Source: Desulfocapsaceae bacterium (GTDB lineage Bacteria; Desulfobacterota; Desulfobulbia; Desulfobulbales; Desulfocapsaceae). From it: a stretch of DNA of 39,835 nucleotides. Shown here piece after piece: positions 29,206 through 37,640 of this stretch (position 1 is its first letter; the number at the start of each line of letters is the position of its first letter). A program made the position numbers and the translations under genes. Under the pieces are notes generated by a model that ran no database searches, was not told the DNA's origin, and saw only the letters and a list, made by a program, of their open reading frames with translations. The DNA lies in the NCBI GenBank assembly GCA_028697885.1, contig JAQVER010000030.1, positions 1 to 39,835 on the forward strand. The letters run 5' to 3'.

Positions 29206-30741
29206 CTAATTCTGCCAAGAGATCTCATATTTTTCAATATGCAAATTATTATCAGGGACGATGGCCAGCCGTTTTCTGGTATTGCGTTCCAATTCCAAGG
29301 TAACATGTTCTTCCTCTTTCAGTAGCATATCGGCAATCCGGGGATGGACTTTGAGGGTAAGCGTGTTCCCCTTATGTCTCAAGGCATCTCTGGAAATCTT
29401 CCGGAAGATTTCATAGCAGATAGTCCGTCGGGATTTAAGATTTCCTTCGCCGGCACAATAATGACATGGTTCGCAAAGGAGTTGATTCAAATTTTCACAA
29501 CTGCGTTTTCGGGTCATCTGAACCAGGCCGAATTCTGTAAGTTTGAGGATGTTGATCCTGCTTTTATCTTTCTTGACGGCTTCTTTAAACGAGGTGAACA
29601 GTTCTTCGCGATGCAGTTCATCATCCATATCAATAAAATCAATAATGATGATTCCGCCAATGTTTCGTAGTCGTAGTTGATAGGCAATCTCTTTGACTGC
29701 CTCCATATTTGTCTTGAAGATGGTTTCTTCAAGGTCGTTTTTACCCACAAAGCGCCCGGTGTTGACATCAATAACCGTGAGGGCTTCTGTCGTTTCGATA
29801 ATAATGTACCCTCCCGAGCGGAGCCAAACCTTTTTCTCGATGACCCGGCTGATCTCTATCTCGATGCCATGGGCTTCGAAGAGGGGCGCTGTCTCTTGGT
29901 AAAAAACGATACGATGTTGCAGGTCGGGGGCAAAAATTTTAATAAAACCTGACAGCTTTTCAAAGGTATCCTTATCATCAACCACCAGGGTGTTCACATC
30001 GGCGGTGAAGAGGTCACGAACTGAACGAAAGGTGATGTCAAGGTCTTCATAGATAAGTGAAGGGGCAGAAGAACTTGAATTGATGTCCTGAATCTCATCC
30101 CACAGGTGCAGCAGAAATTCCATATCTGCTTCCAGTTCTTCCATGTCGGCATATTCGGCAACAGTACGGACAATGAAGCCGGTACCGGCAGGACGAAGTT
30201 TTTCGATACGTTCCCGCAAGGTCTGGCGCAGGGTTTCATCTTCAATCTTCCTGGAAATACCAATGTGATCAGTAAGAGGCATGAAGACAAGATTGCGGCA
30301 GGGTAGGGTGATGTGGCAGGTGAGACGAGCTCCTTTAGTGCCAATGGGATCTTTACCGACCTGGACGGTGATGTCCTGTCCTTCACGTAACAGATCTTCA
30401 ATATTCATTCCGGAAATACGGCGAATCTCGTTGTCGGAGACGGAGGAGGTAAAATTGTACTTCCCGCATGGCTGCTGCTCCTGGCCTAAAAGCCTCTGTT
30501 CAAGTTCAGTCATGGAGATATAGACATCATCCACATACAAAAATCCTGTTCTATCCAAACCGATATCAACGAAGGCTGCCTGCATTCCCGGCAATACCCG
30601 TACCACCCGGCCTTTATAGATATTGCCGACCAGTCCTTTTTCCGATGGTCGTTGGATATGTAACTCAACAAGATGATCGTTTTCGACAAGAGCAATTCGT
30701 GTTTCGTAACTTGTCGCATTTATAAGTATTTCAGTGCTCAT
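29206..30741 (-). CDS. rng: Ribonuclease G (Rne/Rng family)
   Basis: A 511-residue endoribonuclease of the RNase E/G family acting in rRNA and tRNA maturation and mRNA turnover. An S1 RNA-binding domain (about 35-125; GNIYKGRVVRVLPGMQAAFVDIG) precedes the catalytic core. The core contains the metal aspartates in DVNTGRF and IIIIDFIDM and the Zn-link CEPC (CEPCHYCAGEG). The C-terminal scaffold of RNase E is absent and the length fits RNase G. Both ends look complete. It is divergent from the glycosyltransferase gene, with about 160 bp between. Confidence 0.94.
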   Translation of the reverse strand: MSTEILINATSYETRIALVENDHLVELHIQRPSEKGLVGNIYKGRVVRVLPGMQAAFVDIGLDRTGFLYVDDVYISMTELEQRLLGQEQQPCGKYNFTSSVSDNEIRRISGMNIEDLLREGQDITVQVGKDPIGTKGARLTCHITLPCRNLVFMPLTDHIGISRKIEDETLRQTLRERIEKLRPAGTGFIVRTVAEYADMEELEADMEFLLHLWDEIQDINSSSSAPSLIYEDLDITFRSVRDLFTADVNTLVVDDKDTFEKLSGFIKIFAPDLQHRIVFYQETAPLFEAHGIEIEISRVIEKKVWLRSGGYIIIETTEALTVIDVNTGRFVGKNDLEETIFKTNMEAVKEIAYQLRLRNIGGIIIIDFIDMDDELHREELFTSFKEAVKKDKSRINILKLTEFGLVQMTRKRSCENLNQLLCEPCHYCAGEGNLKSRRTICYEIFRKISRDALRHKGNTLTLKVHPRIADMLLKEEEHVTLELERNTRKRLAIVPDNNLHIEKYEISWQN

Positions 30742-30902
30742 TATAGGGGGACAGGAAAGAGATTAAAGGCATGATTCCAATCTTCTGGAATGTGAGAATG
30801 GTTGATAAAGTTTTAATTATACAGTATTTCAGATGAAAAAAGCCACTTCCTTTTACGTTGTCCTCAGCTTCGCTTCCTCTTGACGATCGGTTATGTACTG
30901 AA

Positions 30903-31739
30903 ATGACAGCAATTTCTGTTATTATCCCAACCTATAATAGAGAAAAATTTTTAGGACGGGCCATACGTTCAGTTCTGCGTCAGACCATTGCCTGTTCTGA
31001 GATTCTGGTGATCGATGATGGTTCCACGGACCAGACTGCCGCACTTGTCTCTTCCCTGCGTGAATACAGCGCCATCCCCATTCATTTTTTTTATCAGGAG
31101 AACATGGGACCTGCTGCTGCCAGGAATCTTGGCATTCTGCGGGCTCAATCCGAGCTGGTCGCTTTTCTTGATTCTGATGACCATTGGCGAAAAGATAAAC
31201 TAGCAGAGCAACAAAAGGCCATGGAGGAAAGTCCAAGTTATCTGATCTCTCATACCAGGGAACAATGGCTGCGAGGAGGTGTACATCTGAATCAGAAAAA
31301 AAAGCACCTGCCGCATCATGGTGATATCTTCAATCACTGTCTGCAACTTTGTACTGTGGGGATGTCCACAGTCATGGTAAGAAAAGAGTTGTTTGCGGCC
31401 ATAGGCCTTTTTTCGCCTATGTTTCCTTGTTGCGAGGACTACGACTTTTGGTTGCGCGCAAGCTGCAGGTATCCTTTTCTTTTAGTAGACAAACAACTTA
31501 CCATTAAAGAAGGAGGAAGGGAAGATCAGGTCTCTTATCAATACCGTATAGGTATGGATAAATTACGCATTCATAGCATTATGCGTCTTCTGGAGAGTGT
31601 GAAATTGAACCAGGAACAACACTATATTGCCCTTCGAGAGTTGCAGCAGAAGTGCCTGATCTATAGTCATGGCTGTATCAAACACGGTAAGGTTGACGAA
31701 GGTGCCGTGTACTTGGATATATACAAAAAATATCAATAA
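30903..31739 (+). CDS. Glycosyltransferase family 2
   Basis: A 278-residue protein with a GT-A fold. It starts MTAISVIIPTYNREKFLGRA, then has the nucleotide-binding ILVIDDGSTDQT, the ENMGPAAARNLGI helix and the metal-binding FLDSDDHW (DxD). A later ED motif (CCEDYDFWLRA) is the probable catalytic base region. The ATG at 30903 is preferred to the TTG at 30858, which would add a low-quality leader. It transfers a sugar to an unknown acceptor, probably a surface glycan. It lies 70 bp upstream of the SPL-like radical SAM gene and is likely co-transcribed with it. Confidence 0.9.
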   Translation: MTAISVIIPTYNREKFLGRAIRSVLRQTIACSEILVIDDGSTDQTAALVSSLREYSAIPIHFFYQENMGPAAARNLGILRAQSELVAFLDSDDHWRKDKLAEQQKAMEESPSYLISHTREQWLRGGVHLNQKKKHLPHHGDIFNHCLQLCTVGMSTVMVRKELFAAIGLFSPMFPCCEDYDFWLRASCRYPFLLVDKQLTIKEGGREDQVSYQYRIGMDKLRIHSIMRLLESVKLNQEQHYIALRELQQKCLIYSHGCIKHGKVDEGAVYLDIYKKYQ

Positions 31740-31810
31740 TTCTGTCTCAAGATTCTTTATTGATCAAGAGAAGGAATGAGGAGGCCGGACCTTGTCTGGT
31801 CGGAATGCGA

Positions 31811-32932
31811 ATGTCACAAATACCATCATGGGCCGATCCATCGCTCTTTGTTAAACAGATTCATGTGGAAGAATCCTGCCTGGATCTTCCTTATACCCAG
31901 GAAATTCTTGCCAGGGCCAAACTGCCCTATACGGTTATTCCTGATTATCAGGATCCAGAGGCAGTTCCGGGTCACTATCCCGAGAATCTTACTGCTGGTA
32001 AACAGCATCTGTTACTGTGCCGCAACAGGGGCCATTTTTTCAAACCCTGTCCTGCTACCCGTGAATATCGCTGCTGTGAATATCAGGTCTTGAATATCGG
32101 CATGAACTGCCCCATGGACTGTGTCTACTGCATTTTGCAGGCCTATCTGAACAAGCCATGGCTCACTTTTTTTGTTAATGTTGCTGACCTGATAGGTGAG
32201 ATGAGCACTGCCTTTACGGCGGAGCCTGATCGATTCTTTCGGATAGGTACAGGTGAATTCACCGATTCCCTGGCTCTGGACCGTTTTACCAATCTCAGCC
32301 GGACCCTGGTGAGCTTTATGGCGGGCCAGAAACAGGCCGTACTGGAGCTTAAAACCAAGAGTGCGGTTATTCATAACCTGGAAGGCCTTGATCATAAGGG
32401 ACGCACGGTTGTTGCCTGGTCCCTGAACAGCACACCCATCATGGCCAAGGAAGAGATCCGGACCGCGACCCTTGAGCAGAGACTTGCTGCCGCCCGGCAG
32501 TGTGCCCAATGGGGATACAAACTGGCCTTCCATTTCGACCCCATCATCGAACATCCTGGATGGGAGCAAGGTTACAAAGAGACCATCACCCGTCTCTTTG
32601 ATACGGTGCCGGCTGAGAATATCGCCTGGATTTCCATGGGGGCGCTACGCTATCTGCCGGCGCTTAAGAAGATTGGCACAGGGCGTTTCCCCCTGTCACG
32701 GATCTATTATCAGGAATTCATCGAAGGGCTTGATGGTAAGAGCCGTTACTTTCGTCCCCATCGGGTGAAATTGTATCAGCATATCTATAAGTTATTGAAA
32801 AGCAGGGCACATCCTAAAACCTGTATCTATTTTTGTATGGAAAGTGACGAAATCTGGCAGGAGGTAATGGGCTATACTCCCGGAGAAAGAGGGGGGATTC
32901 CGCAGATGCTGGACCAGACGGTTCAGGGATGA
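31811..32932 (+). CDS. SPL-family radical SAM protein
   Basis: A protein of about 373 residues whose radical-SAM motif CPMDCVYCILQAYLN (C-x3-C-x2-C) is of the spore photoproduct lyase-like type, followed by a TIM-barrel with GTGEFTDSLALDRF and ELKTKS. Two other cysteines (RCCEYQVLN) lie just before the cluster. The substrate is unknown: true spore photoproduct repair needs an endospore former, which this genome does not look like. I use ATG 31811 (MSQIPSW), 8 bases after GGA; TTG 31760 and ATG 31805 are alternatives. It follows the glycosyltransferase and converges on the GGDEF-EAL gene. Confidence 0.88.
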   Translation: MSQIPSWADPSLFVKQIHVEESCLDLPYTQEILARAKLPYTVIPDYQDPEAVPGHYPENLTAGKQHLLLCRNRGHFFKPCPATREYRCCEYQVLNIGMNCPMDCVYCILQAYLNKPWLTFFVNVADLIGEMSTAFTAEPDRFFRIGTGEFTDSLALDRFTNLSRTLVSFMAGQKQAVLELKTKSAVIHNLEGLDHKGRTVVAWSLNSTPIMAKEEIRTATLEQRLAAARQCAQWGYKLAFHFDPIIEHPGWEQGYKETITRLFDTVPAENIAWISMGALRYLPALKKIGTGRFPLSRIYYQEFIEGLDGKSRYFRPHRVKLYQHIYKLLKSRAHPKTCIYFCMESDEIWQEVMGYTPGERGGIPQMLDQTVQG

Positions 32933-32993
32933 AGTCAGGCTCGAAACTATTGGTTACCATTTTTATTGATGGTTCTGTGGACCCGAACTACCA

Positions 32994-34667
32994 CTATGTT
33001 TGCTCAACGTATATCTCTTGTTCATGTGCTAATTCGGACTGCTGAGTTGGCAGAGTAATATTCTTATTAAAACCAGTCCAGGCAGTGGTCGTAAGCCAAT
33101 CCTGGAGTTCATTGCTCGGCAGAGGGTGACAGAGATGAAAACCCTGGAGAATGTCACAGCCGAGTTCCTCCAAGAACAGCAGGGTTGCCTCATCCTCAAC
33201 ACCTTCGGCCACCACCTTGCGGCCGATGTTATGAACCATTTCAATGGTGGATTTGACGATCACCGCATTGTCTTCATTCTTGAGCATGCCAATGATAAAG
33301 GACTTGTCGATCTTGATCTCACGGGCTGGAAATTTTTTCAGATAGGATATGGAAGAATAGCCGGTGCCAAAATCATCAATGGAGAGATGCAGGCCCATTT
33401 GTTTAAGTTCGGTAACGACCTTGGCAACCCGATCCTGGTCAACGACAATACTGCTTTCAGTAATTTCCAGGAGCAGCATTTCCGGTTTGATCTGCCATTT
33501 CGCGAGTAGGATAGCGACATCAGAGGGAAAGTCGAGGTCGTGGAGGTTTTTGAGAGAGAGATTAACCGCCACAGGAATGTGGTAGCCTTTATGCTGCCAT
33601 TTTCCACATTGTTCCAGGGCCTTATCAATCACCAGATTGGTGAATTGTTTACAAAGTCCGGCCTGTTCGGCAAGGGGTACAAAATCATCTGGATTGATGA
33701 CCCCCCGATCCGTATGCTGCCAGCGAACCAAGGCCTCTACGCCTATCAAGGTCTTGTCTCGAATGGAAATTTTTGGTTGATAGCAGAGAAACATGTCTTT
33801 CTTGTTGATGGCATCACGTAGCTCACCGATCAATACCAGACGATTAAAGGTCGTCCGGTGTTGCTCGATATTAAAGACGGCATAGATAACATCATTACGT
33901 TTGGCATCATACATGGCGACATCGGCACGCTGTACCAAGGTCTCGCCGTCAGTGCCATGCTCGGGGTACATGGCAATTCCGATACTGATACCTACCTTGA
34001 GACTGTGCCCCTCAATCATAAAGGGCTGATCAATAGCATCGGCGATCTTCATGCTGATCATCACCGACTCCTCAAGGCTGGTGTTGGGCAGCACCAGGGA
34101 AAATTCATCGCCACCCACTCGGGCCAGGGTGTCAGATTCCCGCACCACACTTTTCATTCGAAGAGCTACTTCCTGAAGGACATAATCACCGTAAAAATGG
34201 CCCAGAGAGTCATTAATCTCTTTAAAACGGACGAGGTCCATGAGGACGAATGCCAGTGGCTTACACTGACGTTTGGCAAGCAGCAGGCCATGATCGAGCT
34301 GCTCCTCGGCCAGGATACGGTTGGGCAGTTCGGTAAGTTCGTCATGAAGGGCTCGGTGCCGTTCCAAGGCGGCAAAATGTTCGCCGAGCCTGATGGTGGA
34401 CAAGCTTAACCGCACCACCATGACGACAAAAATGGCACCGCTGAAGAGAATGGTGGCAACAATCATCTCCAGAGTAGAGCTCTTGGCTTTCAATGCCATG
34501 TTAAGAAAGAGGATATAGCCAACGATAAAGAAGATGATCAGGGTGCCAAGAAATTTCCAGGAGGCGTAAAGTTGATGTTTTCTGCGACAGATCTTTCTGG
34601 TTGGATTAAGAGAAAGAATGAGCAAGGCAATGCCTGCCAGAACCATTATGATGGATACAATTTTCAA
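32994..34667 (-). CDS. Membrane GGDEF-EAL c-di-GMP turnover protein
   Basis: A 557-residue protein with three hydrophobic segments (about 4-20, 38-58, 66-87), no large sensor domain, then a GGDEF domain (about 105-265) and an EAL domain (about 275-530). GGDEF is intact at 185-189 with D144, so diguanylate cyclase activity is possible. EAL is intact at 311-313 with LEITES, IDDFGTGYSS and KIDKSF, so phosphodiesterase activity is also possible. Which prevails cannot be told. The gene is alone on the minus strand and convergent with the SPL gene. With HD-GYP and PilZ proteins also in the window, it supports active c-di-GMP control. Confidence 0.94.
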   Translation of the reverse strand: MKIVSIIMVLAGIALLILSLNPTRKICRRKHQLYASWKFLGTLIIFFIVGYILFLNMALKAKSSTLEMIVATILFSGAIFVVMVVRLSLSTIRLGEHFAALERHRALHDELTELPNRILAEEQLDHGLLLAKRQCKPLAFVLMDLVRFKEINDSLGHFYGDYVLQEVALRMKSVVRESDTLARVGGDEFSLVLPNTSLEESVMISMKIADAIDQPFMIEGHSLKVGISIGIAMYPEHGTDGETLVQRADVAMYDAKRNDVIYAVFNIEQHRTTFNRLVLIGELRDAINKKDMFLCYQPKISIRDKTLIGVEALVRWQHTDRGVINPDDFVPLAEQAGLCKQFTNLVIDKALEQCGKWQHKGYHIPVAVNLSLKNLHDLDFPSDVAILLAKWQIKPEMLLLEITESSIVVDQDRVAKVVTELKQMGLHLSIDDFGTGYSSISYLKKFPAREIKIDKSFIIGMLKNEDNAVIVKSTIEMVHNIGRKVVAEGVEDEATLLFLEELGCDILQGFHLCHPLPSNELQDWLTTTAWTGFNKNITLPTQQSELAHEQEIYVEQT

Positions 34668-35673
34668 AGGGCGTTTTCCTCTTCCTGGTGATTAAAAATG
34701 AAAAATAATCAAATTTACTGGTGATTTTGTTGGATGGATTCCCGCTTTCCGGCAGAAGCATTTGCCAGGTTCAATCTTTATTCTTATGCACATTTATCCG
34801 TTCAACAATAATAATGTTTAGCCTGCTATAATAGATAATTAGATAATTTGTCACTTTTTTCTGCAATTATCTGTTCTGTATTCAGAGGAAGCAAGCTGCT
34901 TTTTTGTTGCCTGGAAATGATTGTAGACAATTGCAATGATATTTTGCGCTGATGAGACAAACTGCCGTGAGTCGGATTCTCCTCTGGAAAGCGCAGGTGG
35001 GGGGGACTGTCTTGACTAGGTGGGTTAGAGGAAGTCGTTTTCCCCCATTATCACTGCGGGGACTGAAAGTGCTATAAAAAGATGAAAACGATATCAGGAT
35101 CACGCTCTTGTCGGTCTCAAAGGCTGGCCAGACATTAGAGTATCCACTGTAGCTGGTGCGACCATGGCAGATACCCCCCAATGACTACCTACCGAAAAAA
35201 ATATTACAGTACGGTCAATTGGGAGTCAATATCTTTCTCAGAATATCAAAAACCTCCTCATACCGAGAGGTTCCATAGAAAATCAGCGGTGACCTCTGCT
35301 CCTGTATGTCTTCTGAAATTCTTGATTGATTAAAAGCAGCTTTCTTTAACCCTGGAATCTGGTATCCTCATTTTAAATCCGCACTTGGTTTTTTTGGGGG
35401 GCGGTAACCAAAAATACAACAAAGAATGAGATTAAGCTCAATTGTCTCAGAATGTTAAGTACAGTATAAGACTTTTACCAGTTTAGTCAGAGACTCGAGG
35501 AACAAGTGATTTCATAACAACTCCTAAGCAGTGGCTGTCAATTTTCTTCTGGAAGAAAACGCCTGCTCTATGGTAAGAAGAACATTGGCTGACATCAGGC
35601 AGGGAATCGAGCAAAGGTTTTGGACCTTTCTGTCTTTAATGATAAATTAATGAAGCACGCTGCAGGAGAAATT
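34668..35673. other. Long intergenic region upstream of ssb
   Basis: About 1 kb without a recognisable gene, flanked by divergent GGDEF-EAL and ssb. It includes a perfect TATAAT at 34827-34832 (plus strand) without a good -35, a short hairpin AACCTC/GAGGTT near 35248-35270, and a small stem AAAGGT/ACCTTT (35613-35629) just before the ssb leader. On the minus strand about 35210-35365 a 49-codon open stretch reads like protein but lacks a start. A long minus-strand ORF (34882-35181) has no protein-like character. A regulatory RNA or decayed gene is possible. Confidence 0.4.
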
Positions 35674-36111
35674 ATGCTGAACAAAGTTATGCTTATTGGT
35701 AATCTTGGGAAAGATCCTGAAATTCGTTATACTCAGAGCGGTACTGCCGTTGCCACCTTTAATGTTGCCACCACTGAACGTTGGAAGGATAAGGATGGTC
35801 AGATGCAGGAGACAACCGAGTGGCATCGTATTGTTGCATGGGCGAAACTGGCTGAAACCTGTGGTGAATATCTTCACAAAGGATCAAAAGTTTATATTGA
35901 AGGGAAGCTCCAGACTAGAAAATGGCAGGATCAGAATGGTAATGATAAGTTTACCACTGAAATCGTCGCCCGTGAGATGAAGATGCTCAGTCCGCGCGGT
36001 GGGGCAGGCGATGAGGGCTACGGAGCCGGCGGTGGGTCACAGGATAACAGCTACCCGGAACCTCCTTCTGGAATGATGGGTGGCGGGACAAGGGATGATG
36101 TGCCTTTTTGA
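35674..36111 (+). CDS. ssb: Single-stranded DNA-binding protein
   Basis: A 145-residue SSB with the OB-fold N-terminus [20 protein letters not shown], then [20 protein letters not shown] and the [13 protein letters not shown] strand. A glycine-rich linker follows (about 113-135), then the acidic, hydrophobic-ended tail DDVPF, through which SSB recruits repair and replication partners. ATG 35674 is preceded by GGAG at 5-8 bases; the longer TTG frame from 35620 begins inside a small hairpin. A strong terminator follows. Confidence 0.97.
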   Translation: MLNKVMLIGNLGKDPEIRYTQSGTAVATFNVATTERWKDKDGQMQETTEWHRIVAWAKLAETCGEYLHKGSKVYIEGKLQTRKWQDQNGNDKFTTEIVAREMKMLSPRGGAGDEGYGAGGGSQDNSYPEPPSGMMGGGTRDDVPF

Positions 36112-36146
36112 GTGCTATGAAATAAAATAGGTGGGTAAGAAGGAGA

Positions 36147-36179
36147 AACGGAATCTTTCAGGATTCCGTTTTTTTTTTT
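36147..36179 (+). terminator. Intrinsic terminator after ssb
   Basis: AACGGAATC (36147-36155) pairs with GATTCCGTT (36162-36170) around a short loop, and the stem runs into a tract of eleven T's. This is a typical Rho-independent terminator. Confidence 0.92.
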
Positions 36180-36307
36180 GTTTAGCAGTTCTTGTCATTG
36201 ATGCTCATAGACTTGACTGATAAACAATGCATTCCTATTATTTAACTCATTGAACATTCAGGTACATATTTTTTTCACAACACAATTCGCTTAATCATAA
36301 ATCAACA

Positions 36308-37243
36308 ATGGAATATTACGAAATATTAGGCGTACCCAAGAGCGCCTCTCCCGCTGAGATCAAAAAAGCATATCGTCAGTTGGCCCTGAAATATCATCCA
36401 GACAAAAATCAGGGGGACAAAACAGCAGAGGCGAAGTTTAAAGAGATTAATGAGGCTTATGCGGTACTGTCGGATGCGGAAAAGAAAAAACAGTACGACA
36501 CATTTGGCTCTTCCACTTTTCATCAACGCTATTCGCAGGAAGACATCTTCCGTAACTTTGATTTGAATGATATCCTCCGTCAATTTGGCGCCGGCGGCGG
36601 TTCCACGACCTTTCGCAGCAATATGGGTGGAGGAGCCCAGTCGTTTCAATCATTCTTCGGGCAGGGAGGTGGCAGCAGAATGGGCGGCGGTTGCGGATCA
36701 GGTGGTTGCCAGCAACCGGCAAAGGGCCAGGACCTGACCTATCAGCTGTCAGTAACCTTGGACGAAGTCATGCATGGTGCTGAGAAGAACATCACCTTGC
36801 GTACAAACGGTACGCCCCAGAACGTCACGGTCAAGATTCCCAAAGGGATTGAGACAGGAAAAAAATTGCGTTTGAAAGGGAAAGGCGCTCCCTCTCCACA
36901 AGGAGGCGCCCCTGGCGACCTCTTTCTCAAGGTGGAGGTGAGCAAACATGATCGTTTCCAGAGAGATGGAGATGATCTGATTTGTGAAAAATGGATCTCT
37001 TTCAGCGATGCCTGTCTGGGGACAAAGGTTGCAATCGAGACTCTGGAGGGAAAGAAATTTATGGTCAATGTCCCTTCCGGTATTCAACCGGATGCCAGAT
37101 TACGGATCAAAGGGCACGGTCTGCCCAGTGGCCCACTCGGGAGTCGGGGCGATATTTATGTGAAACTAGGTGTTCAGGTTCCTGAACAGCTTTCCTCTGA
37201 ACAGCAAGAATTGGTGCTTAGTCTGCAGGGAGCGGGTTTGTAG
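36308..37243 (+). CDS. DnaJ/CbpA-type Hsp40 co-chaperone
   Basis: A 311-residue class B J-domain protein. The J domain occupies residues 1-65 with the HPD motif (KYHPDKN) needed to stimulate DnaK. A Gly-rich region (about 95-140) contains a local CGSGGC, but the four-repeat zinc finger of DnaJ is absent. Two beta-sandwich substrate-binding domains follow ([14 protein letters not shown] and [11 protein letters not shown] regions). It probably works with DnaK in the cytoplasm, as CbpA does in E. coli. There is no obvious ribosome site before ATG 36308. It is a single gene; the region after it is non-coding. Confidence 0.94.
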   Translation: MEYYEILGVPKSASPAEIKKAYRQLALKYHPDKNQGDKTAEAKFKEINEAYAVLSDAEKKKQYDTFGSSTFHQRYSQEDIFRNFDLNDILRQFGAGGGSTTFRSNMGGGAQSFQSFFGQGGGSRMGGGCGSGGCQQPAKGQDLTYQLSVTLDEVMHGAEKNITLRTNGTPQNVTVKIPKGIETGKKLRLKGKGAPSPQGGAPGDLFLKVEVSKHDRFQRDGDDLICEKWISFSDACLGTKVAIETLEGKKFMVNVPSGIQPDARLRIKGHGLPSGPLGSRGDIYVKLGVQVPEQLSSEQQELVLSLQGAGL

Positions 37244-37640
37244 TAACTCAGTCGTTCTTCAAACATATTCTATTTATTGCCCAATAAATGTCCGTGGCCT
37301 GACCAGGAGACGACTTTGGCATTGCGCGATCGCTGTTCGCGAGTTCCCTCTCTTCGCCAGGATCGTCACGGACAAGCCGTTGGACTTCCCCCCTTGAGTT
37401 TATCGATCCTTCCTCGTTGCAATGCCCGGAGCTTTCTCAATTAATACGTATGTTCGGTCCTTGGTCTACACATCTCTGTCGGCCAAAATGAGAATGTCTT
37501 TGCAATCCGGACAACAGTCTCCGCTACTATTGAGCTCTGAAGTGCCCCGCAATGGCGATCAATAAAATTGCGATTCAAATGGTTGACCCGAACGGGATGA
37601 CCGCATAGCCGCTTATCAACCAACTGTTCATCGCAGGGCT
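37244..37640. other. Non-coding gap with inverted-repeat element
   Basis: About 400 bp between dnaJ and the ABC exporter with no convincing gene. A 78- to 86-bp element is bounded by the inverted octamer TGTCCGTG (37289-37296) and CACGGACA (37367-37374) and encloses palindromic CCTGACCAGG-like and GCGATCGC sequences. A minus-strand 60-codon frame (37441-37623) has no recognisable motif. No terminator was seen for the exporter. Confidence 0.4.

Noticed and set aside
31760..32932. Spore photoproduct lyase as a literal function
   Set aside because: No other sporulation gene is visible and the genome context looks proteobacterial, so only the family name is retained.
34882..35181. Minus-strand 99-codon frame in the ssb upstream region
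   Set aside because: Composition is not protein-like, with no ribosome site and no recognisable motif.
37321..37340. GCGATCGC octamer as a HIP1-type cyanobacterial repeat
   Set aside because: One occurrence noticed, and nothing else in the window suggests a cyanobacterium.
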